The notes below the pieces were generated by a model. The model was not told the DNA's origin. It made no database searches and saw only the letters and a list, made by a program, of their open reading frames with translations. From Methanobacteriota archaeon (GTDB taxonomy: Archaea > Thermoplasmatota > Poseidoniia > Poseidoniales > Thalassarchaeaceae), in contig PBPH01000078.1 of the NCBI GenBank assembly GCA_002725475.1, forward strand, positions 1 through 5,723: DNA of 5,723 nt, read 5' to 3'. A program made the position numbers and the translations under genes. Positions 1 through 4,159 of this stretch are shown here, in pieces; positions within the stretch are counted from its first letter, which is position 1, and each line of letters opens with the position of its first letter.

Positions 1-185
1 CAAAATTGTTTGCAGGAGATACCGCAATGTGGGTCGCCGAGAGGGCTGTTCAGATTCACGGGGGATACGGATATGTGACTGAATTCCCCGTAGAGCGGTT
101 CTTTAGAGATGCAAAAATTACTCAAATTTATGAGGGGACACAGGAAGTTCAAAGGTTGGTAATTGCCCGAAACCTAAAACTTTGA
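1..185 (+). CDS. Acyl-CoA dehydrogenase, C-terminal end (5' partial)
   Basis: The reading frame starts with a full codon at position 3 and runs 60 codons to TGA at 183-185; the rest of the gene lies left of the window. The residues are the classic C-terminal signature of acyl-CoA dehydrogenases: AVQIHGGYGY, then PVERFFRDAKI, then QIYEGTQEVQRLVIAR and a short Leu-ending tail. In the family this part is the last helical bundle; the IHGGYGY segment contacts FAD of the partner subunit, and the YEGT segment is at the active site (the E of YEGT is the catalytic base in many short-chain members). The enzyme would oxidise acyl-CoA to 2-enoyl-CoA in beta-oxidation or branched-chain amino acid breakdown, passing electrons to ETF, in the cytoplasm. 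Substrate chain length cannot be told from this fragment. It ends one base before the stop of the convergent downstream gene. Confidence 0.95.
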   Translation, partial: KLFAGDTAMWVAERAVQIHGGYGYVTEFPVERFFRDAKITQIYEGTQEVQRLVIARNLKL

Positions 186-186
186 A

Positions 187-1437
187 TTATGGCCATCTGA
201 AGCGAGGCCAGATATTAGGGTCACCTTCTTGCCATGGTAAATTATTCAGATGCAATTCAATCTCTTCTAGGCTGGTCAAGTCTTTCTCTATCTGAATTCG
301 GTGCAACCATTCCTTTAGTCGTCCAAGTTTGATTCCCTTACTCAACCCAGTGACCTGGGCTATCCAGTTACCATCTGCTATTGGAGAAACACCTGCTCGA
401 TTTTCTGGCAAAGAATTTATTGACGATTTTACTTCCATAATTTTGTGCGTCTTTAGTGCTGATTCACAAATTAGTTGCTGATTTAGCCTATCACCTAGGA
501 CCGCACGATAGAGTCGCAAATCTTCAACAGAATTTGGATCGGGCACATGCGAAATGCAATTGATTAAACTCAAAACTACTGAAATTATAGAATTAGGAAT
601 TTTCAAACTTTTCATCAAATCGATAGAATTGCCGTCTCTGAACATCATTGCCATGCGCACCTCAAGTAAATTATCTGAAAATTCTGTAATATTCCCCTGA
701 CCATCTAGATTATACTCATATCCATTGAAAATTGTTTTCAGAACACCGTCTTGAGACATTTGGTTGAGTACTTTTGCCGCATTTTTACCAGAAATGATTC
801 TTCTTAATTCCTGCCAAATTCGCTCAATACTAACGTTTTGCAGCATATGTTGACAATCCCTAAGTCCTGCTGATAACTCATCTTCAGGTATCCAAATTCC
901 AGCCTCTCCTTGATCCATGAATCGATATGCACGCATAACCCTCAGGCCATCTTCTGACAATCTTTTCGAGGCATCTCCAACCGCACGAAGTATGCGTTTA
1001 TCCAAATCATCTAAACCCCCAAATGGATCATATAATTGCTGCCTAGCTAAGTCTACTGCCATTGCATTGATTGTTAAATCACGCCTCTCAAGATCCTCCA
1101 ATAGTGAATTACCAAAAACTACTGATTCTGGCCTACGACCATCTAAATATTCCTGGTCGCACCTCAATGTTGTGACTTCATACCAACTTCCTGAGGATTC
1201 TATTCTAACTGCCACAGTACCATATTTAGCCCCAATATCAATTGAATTATTTGTTCCAAATATTTCGATAATTTCATCAGGCATCAAAGTAGTAGCCAAG
1301 TCATAATCTTGTGGTTTTTCTCCGCCAAGCCCCTGCCTAACACTACCACCAACTAACCAAACCCCTCCAGAAGATTTTGATATTGTAGAAACCACTTTCA
1401 ATAAATCATCTGGAAGAGTTTCGACCCATTCAGTCAT
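187..1437 (-). CDS. cca: Class II CCA-adding tRNA nucleotidyltransferase / poly(A) polymerase family
   Basis: From ATG at 1437 the protein is 416 residues. It shows, in order, the class II nucleotidyltransferase motifs: the GGSVR nucleotide-binding motif (30-34), the metal-binding DYD (44-46), EVTTLR (87-92), the RRDLTINAMA motif (118-127), DPFGG (137-141), and the EDGLR motif (162-166) that in CCA-adding members forms the base-reading EDxxR template, followed by RAYRF (169-173). The usual D after VR is Q here (VRQ). The C-terminal 240 residues are the poorly conserved neck/body/tail helices. The enzyme adds or repairs the 3' CCA of tRNAs from CTP and ATP; the one tRNA gene in the window lacks an encoded CCA. 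The frame stays open 36 codons further to a TTG at 1545, but that part is Ala/Pro-rich, lies in a GC-rich island and precedes the conserved domain, so the ATG is preferred. Known archaeal CCA enzymes are class I, so a class II enzyme suggests transfer from bacteria (inference). No Shine-Dalgarno is seen before the ATG. Confidence 0.9.
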   Translation of the reverse strand: MTEWVETLPDDLLKVVSTISKSSGGVWLVGGSVRQGLGGEKPQDYDLATTLMPDEIIEIFGTNNSIDIGAKYGTVAVRIESSGSWYEVTTLRCDQEYLDGRRPESVVFGNSLLEDLERRDLTINAMAVDLARQQLYDPFGGLDDLDKRILRAVGDASKRLSEDGLRVMRAYRFMDQGEAGIWIPEDELSAGLRDCQHMLQNVSIERIWQELRRIISGKNAAKVLNQMSQDGVLKTIFNGYEYNLDGQGNITEFSDNLLEVRMAMMFRDGNSIDLMKSLKIPNSIISVVLSLINCISHVPDPNSVEDLRLYRAVLGDRLNQQLICESALKTHKIMEVKSSINSLPENRAGVSPIADGNWIAQVTGLSKGIKLGRLKEWLHRIQIEKDLTSLEEIELHLNNLPWQEGDPNIWPRFRWP

Positions 1438-1453
1438 TGAGGATGGAAACGCT

Positions 1454-1476
1454 ACGCCCGCCGTATCAGCGGGCGT
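1454..1476. repeat. Perfect inverted repeat / stem-loop
   Basis: ACGCCCGC at 1454-1461 is the exact reverse complement of GCGGGCGT at 1469-1476, with a 7-base loop CGTATCA. The stem is 7 G-C pairs and one A-T pair, so it should be very stable as RNA or as a DNA cruciform. On the + strand it is followed by TCCTTT, which resembles an intrinsic-terminator tail only weakly. It lies 17 bp outside the preferred CCA-enzyme start codon on the other strand. Confidence 0.8.
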
Positions 1477-1552
1477 TCCTTTCGGCAGGGCGGCAAGTCT
1501 CGCAAACGGTTCCACAAAAGGGCGGGGGGCGGCAATTGCTTTCAAGGGCGAC

Positions 1553-1566
1553 GGCTAGGAAGAGCC
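1553..1566 (+). promoter_or_regulatory. Small hairpin presenting an AGGA motif directly before the ATG at 1567
   Basis: GGCT (1553-1556) pairs with AGCC (1563-1566), leaving the six-base loop AGGAAG; the next three bases are the start codon. AGGA at 1557-1560 is a weak match to an archaeal Shine-Dalgarno with a 6-base spacing. Holding the ribosome site in a loop beside the start codon could modulate translation, but a 4-bp stem is short and may be chance. Confidence 0.35.
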
Positions 1567-1974
1567 ATGGAGGTCGTACTCGTACCCATCGATTGGTTAA
1601 AGGCTCACGAGGAAATTCGTCCAAAAAAGGTTCATGAATTGGCAGAAGTGACAAAAAAATGGGGTTGTTATACAAAACCACTCCTTGTTGATATGAATAC
1701 GGGAACAATACTTGATGGACACCATAGACATCAAGTTGGATTACTTCTAAACTTGCGCAGACTTCCAGCAATTTTGTTTGATTACTTGGAAGATGATTCA
1801 ATTACCGTAGTGGCATGGCCTAATTGTGGTTTAGAATCGTTGAGCAAGAAAGATGTTATTGATATGGCCCAATCTAATGAACTATATCCTCCGAAAACCA
1901 GCCGACATACTACTGAATGGAATACTCCGCCGATACATGTTTCACTAGAAAAATTATCCAAAGTCGAAGGTTAA
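1567..1974 (+). CDS. ParB/Srx-fold protein, SerK-like (putative free serine kinase), compact form
   Basis: 135 residues from ATG. Residues 3-84 match the ParB/sulfiredoxin-type domain: a first strand VVLVPIDWLKAHEEIRP, a helix, KPLLVD (37-42), and the hallmark ILDGHHRHQ (48-56) followed by a helix and the strand PAILFDY (67-73). The combination of HEE (14-16), DGHHR (50-54) and a C-terminal PPKTSRH (108-114) is, from my memory of the family, that of the archaeal ADP-dependent free-serine kinase SerK, which makes O-phosphoserine for cysteine synthesis and uses a Glu near the N terminus and the Asp of DGHHR in catalysis. Known SerK is about 240 residues; this protein keeps both ends but lacks most of the region between DY and PKTSRH. 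The ParB-like nucleotide-binding fold is well supported; serine kinase activity is inference. No helix-turn-helix is visible, so a chromosome-partition ParB is unlikely. It stops 7 bp before the stop of the convergent neighbour. Confidence 0.85.
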   Translation: MEVVLVPIDWLKAHEEIRPKKVHELAEVTKKWGCYTKPLLVDMNTGTILDGHHRHQVGLLLNLRRLPAILFDYLEDDSITVVAWPNCGLESLSKKDVIDMAQSNELYPPKTSRHTTEWNTPPIHVSLEKLSKVEG

Positions 1975-1981
1975 GTGCAAA

Positions 1982-3055
1982 TTAGGGGACTAAATCCTCA
2001 TGGCTGCCGAACCCAAAATCTTCACCTACTTCATCAGGAGAGCCTGGGTGTTGCATCTCAGTCTCCAACAAAGCGAATATTGTGGGCCACAGGGGAGATA
2101 GCCAATCTGAGGCATTAATTAACAAATCTAGCAAGGGGTTTTCCTGAATCTCACCTGTAAGTTCTGCAAAATGAAATAAATCGTCTTCATCGTCTTCCCA
2201 AACATCATCTTCACCTGATAGCAACACCGGAGGTAAATCGTCCGGTAAAAGACGTAATTGATTAACAAAATTTTGTAAATGGTTAATCTGTTGTTCATTG
2301 AACACCTCCAATTCTGAGCCAAGTTCTAATGCGTTTTCAATCATCACTGCAAGTTGAAGAGAATCAGTGGCTTCATTTTCTGTTTCAGAAATATCAACCG
2401 GCCCAAAAAGAACGCCTCCAAGATCTGTATCGAACCATCCATCTTGGCGCTCACGTTTGAGCAATCGCTGCGTAACTCTTCCACCAATCGGCGCAATTAC
2501 AAAACCACCATCGGCAACCCTACTTTCTAGCCAATTAGGAAGGTTAGGTAGGGAACCAGTGACCAAGACCCGGTTCAATGGCATAGGAAGGTTGGGCGGG
2601 GCAAAATCCAATTGTCTCATCTTACGAACGTTAATTGTGGCCCCGTTTTGAAATTCCTTCAAACGCATTCTTACATGTTCAACAACTTGCCTATTAGGAT
2701 CTACAACCGTCACTCCCCCTTCAGGACCAACAATGTGGCTGATTAAAGCTGCCAAGTATCCTCCTTTAGCGCCAAGTAACAACACTTCATCACCGCGGTC
2801 CAACTCAAGATGGTGCAACAATGTGCAAATCATATGTGGTGCTGAAATTGTTTTTACCCCACCCCCTTCAGTTTCCGTAAAAACTAGAGGGCGGTCATAG
2901 TAAAATGGTTCAGAGTCATAATCAGTGAATGATTCTACAGCAACCGCAGACATAGCCTCCCGGATAACTGGGGACAATGGCACATCAGCTGCTTGCAACC
3001 GACTCAACAATCCGGCAATGTCGTTCACAATTAGGCCACAACACTCCCTACACAA
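1982..3055 (-). CDS. Protein-L-isoaspartate O-methyltransferase (PCMT)-like protein with acidic C-terminal extension
   Basis: 357 residues from a TTG at 3055. Residues 31-200 follow the PCMT layout: an N-terminal helix region, FYYDRPLVF (51-59, family form YEDRPLPI), KTISAPHM (68-75) which is the isoaspartyl-binding TISxPH motif, the Rossmann SAM motif I EVLLLGAKGGY (90-100), the acidic residue ending strand 2 (D119), then VLVTGSLPNLP and DGGFVIAPIG. Motif I is usually VLEIGTGSGY; here E, T and S are replaced by L, A and K, and the GDG motif after strand 3 is missing, so SAM binding or activity may be altered. The family methylates isoaspartate in damaged proteins to start repair. After about residue 220 comes a 135-residue extension not part of the standard enzyme, with a very acidic stretch (GEDDVWEDDEDD). 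The TTG start gives a Cys-rich MCRECC beginning; GTG at 3028 (residue 10) is a good alternative. Confidence 0.85.
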   Translation of the reverse strand: MCRECCGLIVNDIAGLLSRLQAADVPLSPVIREAMSAVAVESFTDYDSEPFYYDRPLVFTETEGGGVKTISAPHMICTLLHHLELDRGDEVLLLGAKGGYLAALISHIVGPEGGVTVVDPNRQVVEHVRMRLKEFQNGATINVRKMRQLDFAPPNLPMPLNRVLVTGSLPNLPNWLESRVADGGFVIAPIGGRVTQRLLKRERQDGWFDTDLGGVLFGPVDISETENEATDSLQLAVMIENALELGSELEVFNEQQINHLQNFVNQLRLLPDDLPPVLLSGEDDVWEDDEDDLFHFAELTGEIQENPLLDLLINASDWLSPLWPTIFALLETEMQHPGSPDEVGEDFGFGSHEDLVP

Positions 3056-3075
3056 AAGGCTGAGGGGTCGCGTGG

Positions 3076-3084
3076 TTCATATTG
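3076..3084. promoter_or_regulatory. Shared TATA-like element between the PCMT-like gene (-) and tRNA-Val (+)
   Basis: TTCATATTG on the + strand (CAATATGAA on the - strand) lies about 28 bp upstream of the tRNA 5' end at 3109 and about 25 bp upstream of the TTG start at 3055 in the other direction. Both distances fit the archaeal spacing from TATA box centre to transcription start. The motif itself is a weak TATA match, so this rests mainly on position. Confidence 0.3.
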
Positions 3085-3108
3085 TGGATGTTCTTCGGCG
3101 TTTCTATC

Positions 3109-3181
3109 GGGCTCGTGGTCTAGCGGTTATGACGTCGCCCTTACAAGGCGAATATCGCCAGTTCAAATCTGGCCGGGCCCA
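3109..3181 (+). tRNA. tRNA-Val (anticodon TAC)
   Basis: A full cloverleaf can be drawn by eye. Acceptor stem 3109-3115 pairs with 3174-3180 (one G-T pair). The D-stem GTC 3118-3120 pairs with GAC 3131-3133 with GG in the loop. Anticodon stem TCGCC 3135-3139 pairs with GGCGA 3147-3151, loop CTTACAA, anticodon TAC at 3142-3144 (valine, reading GUA/GUG and perhaps all GUN). T-stem GCCAG 3157-3161 pairs with CTGGC 3169-3173, loop TTCAAAT. The discriminator is A at 3181, as usual for tRNA-Val. CCA is not encoded (next bases CTA), so the mature end must be added by a CCA enzyme. No intron is present. Confidence 0.97.
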
Positions 3182-3190
3182 CTAATAAAA

Positions 3191-3210
3191 CACCCCTTTT
3201 GGTCTGTTTT
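3191..3210 (+). terminator. T-rich tracts after tRNA-Val, likely archaeal terminator
   Basis: Two TTTT tracts at 3197-3200 and 3207-3210 begin 16 bases after the tRNA discriminator. Archaeal RNA polymerase stops at such T tracts on the non-template strand without needing a hairpin. No strong hairpin is seen. Confidence 0.5.
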
Positions 3211-3235
3211 CGGCATTATTTCAAAATTAATGTAG

Positions 3236-3245
3236 TATATTTAAT
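3236..3245 (+). promoter_or_regulatory. TATA box upstream of the small ORF and cinA
   Basis: TATATTTAAT is the best TATA-box match in the window. A transcription start 25-30 bases downstream falls at about 3265-3270, on or next to an ATG at 3267, about 100 bases before the cinA start. It is the most likely promoter for the cinA transcript and possibly for DP1 behind it. Confidence 0.6.
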
Positions 3246-3266
3246 CAAAAATATTGGAATAAAAAG

Positions 3267-3419
3267 ATGACCTTTTGCCCTACTAAATTCGGAGGAGGGG
3301 GAAAATCATCAAATTTTAATGGATTAGGTGGTGCAATATCTCAAAAAGGGGTCGCTTCGCGGCTAATATCATGGTACAGGACTCGTCTGTGCTCGCCAGC
3401 CTCTTGGCCAGACGTCTAA
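3267..3419 (+). CDS. Possible leaderless small ORF (50 aa) overlapping the cinA start
   Basis: ATG at 3267 opens 50 codons ending in TAA at 3417-3419, in a different frame from cinA, which it overlaps by 49 bases. The ATG lies about 27 bases after the centre of the TATA box, as expected for a leaderless mRNA. The peptide begins MTFCPTKFGGGGKSSNFNG, is Gly/Ser-rich and basic, and has no recognisable domain or membrane segment. GGAGGAGGGGG at 3291-3301, coding for the Gly run, also looks like a strong Shine-Dalgarno but has no usable start codon right after it. It may be a real small protein, an upstream ORF influencing cinA translation, or only the 5' leader of cinA. I do not recognise it. Confidence 0.25.
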   Translation: MTFCPTKFGGGGKSSNFNGLGGAISQKGVASRLISWYRTRLCSPASWPDV

Positions 3420-4084
3420 AACAGGCAAATCTCTTCATTTCAACTGCGGAATCATGCTCTGGTGGAATGGTGTCTTCTGCTCTAACAGATATCCAAGGTG
3501 CCAGCAATTGGTACCGGCAAGGGTGGATTACATATTCTAATGAATCAAAAACAGAACAACTGGGTGTTCCAGAAGAATTGTTCATCGAAGAAGAAGGTTA
3601 TGCTGGTGCTGTCAGCTCTGAAGTCGCTTCAGCTATGGCATTAGGGGCGGCAATCAAATCTGGTTCAGATATTGCAATCGGTGTAACAGGTATTGCTGGC
3701 CCAACTGGATCTACAGAAACAAAAGAGGTGGGACTTGTCTGGGTTGGAATATATATCGAAGGAGAGGTGATTACAAAAAGTGCAGAATTTGGGCACGGCA
3801 ATCGACACAGCAACAAGGAGGCCTTCTCCACATTCGCACTTAGAGTTGCACTTGAGGCATGGGATGAACTCAGAGGCGAAATCGATGATTTACAGGAAGA
3901 CCAAGAAAATAATGATGAAAAACCAACTGTACCCGATGCTCTAAAACAACTATCTGATAATTCTAAAGAAGGTGAATGGGTTGGTGATGTTTCTTGGACT
4001 GGGGAAGGAGATGAGCCTAAGGATGAAAGTGAAGAGACGGTAATTCCTGAATCTGAAATTTCTTGGGATGATGAAGAACAATAA
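3371..4084 (+). CDS. pncC: CinA C-terminal-domain protein, nicotinamide-nucleotide amidase (PncC) with acidic tail
   Basis: 237 residues. Residues 5-167 are a complete stand-alone CinA C-terminal domain: TAESCSGG (25-32) with the nucleophilic-type Ser28, WITYSNESK (52-60) with the conserved Tyr55 and Lys60, AGAVSSEVA (78-86), SDIAIGVTGIAGPTGST (99-115) and GLVWVGI (121-127). The family deamidates nicotinamide mononucleotide to nicotinate mononucleotide plus ammonia, returning NMN (a by-product of NAD use) to NAD synthesis in the cytoplasm. The N-terminal MoCF/ADP-ribose pyrophosphatase domain of full-length CinA is absent. From about residue 168 a 70-residue, highly acidic, probably disordered tail follows, ending SWDDEEQ. 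No in-frame start codon exists upstream of the ATG before the stop at 3317, and no Shine-Dalgarno sits at the usual distance. DP1 follows 75 bp later on the same strand and may be co-transcribed. Confidence 0.93.
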   Translation: MVQDSSVLASLLARRLKQANLFISTAESCSGGMVSSALTDIQGASNWYRQGWITYSNESKTEQLGVPEELFIEEEGYAGAVSSEVASAMALGAAIKSGSDIAIGVTGIAGPTGSTETKEVGLVWVGIYIEGEVITKSAEFGHGNRHSNKEAFSTFALRVALEAWDELRGEIDDLQEDQENNDEKPTVPDALKQLSDNSKEGEWVGDVSWTGEGDEPKDESEETVIPESEISWDDEEQ

Positions 4085-4104
4085 TTTCTAGTCTGACTTT
4101 TCCT

Positions 4105-4130
4105 CCATTGTTACAAAACAATCGCAATGG
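4105..4130. repeat. Nested inverted repeats in the cinA-DP1 spacer
   Basis: ATTGTT (4107-4112) and AACAAT (4117-4122) form a perfect 6-bp inverted repeat with a 4-base spacer. Overlapping it, CCATTG (4105-4110) and CAATGG (4125-4130) form a second 6-bp inverted repeat with a 14-base spacer. The two share one left arm, so only one can form at a time. It lies 30 bp upstream of the DP1 start and could be an operator or a 3'-end hairpin of cinA; at this AT content chance is also possible. Confidence 0.35.
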
Positions 4131-4159
4131 CTTAGAACGTTCTCTCCTCCCTTAGGGTC

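Larger units (their letters stand above)
1438..1566. other. GC-rich divergent intergenic island with hairpin; possible structured RNA or control element
   Basis: About 63% G+C over 1441-1560 (76 of 120 bases), sharply above the AT-rich genes on both sides. It holds a perfect 8-bp stem (1454-1461 with 1469-1476, 7-base loop). GGAAaCG at 1445-1451 can pair with CGgTTCC at 1507-1513 (6 of 7 positions), which would enclose that hairpin. A 9-base direct repeat GGGCGGCAA occurs at 1488-1496 and 1527-1535. From 1484 to 1554 the + strand is strongly G-rich, including a run of six G at 1524-1529. There is no convincing TATA box for either flanking gene inside it. A GC-rich island in an AT-rich archaeal genome is often a structured RNA, but I could not match it to RNase P, SRP, 5S or tRNA, and the transcribed strand is unknown. 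Confidence 0.45.

Noticed and set aside
917..1306. Open frame on the + strand opposite the CCA enzyme.
   Set aside because: Antisense shadow of a gene with clear family motifs; its translation shows no domain.
1438..1545. Extension of the CCA enzyme to the TTG at 1545 (36 extra residues).
   Set aside because: The added part is Ala/Pro-rich, lies wholly in the GC-rich island, uses a TTG start and precedes a complete family N terminus beginning at ATG 1437.
1484..1548. G-quadruplex on the + strand.
   Set aside because: There are G runs (1488-1490, 1520-1522, 1524-1529, 1546-1548) but the loops between some of them are about 17 to 29 bases long, too long for a confident call.
1438..1566. Known RNA families (tRNA, 5S, SRP, RNase P, box C/D) for the GC island.
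   Set aside because: No T-loop, no box C or D pair, no SRP or RNase P core motif could be found by eye on either strand.
1437..1637. Open frame of 66 codons on the + strand across the GC island.
   Set aside because: It runs into the SerK-like gene in another frame, has Arg/Ser-rich low-complexity content and no recognisable motif; GC-rich sequence has few stops.
1567..1974. Chromosome-partition ParB.
   Set aside because: No helix-turn-helix DNA-binding domain, no parA neighbour and a C-terminal PKTSRH motif that fits the serine kinase family better.
2925..3185. Open frame on the + strand covering the tRNA.
   Set aside because: It reads through the PCMT-like start and the whole tRNA-Val cloverleaf, so it is not a coding gene.
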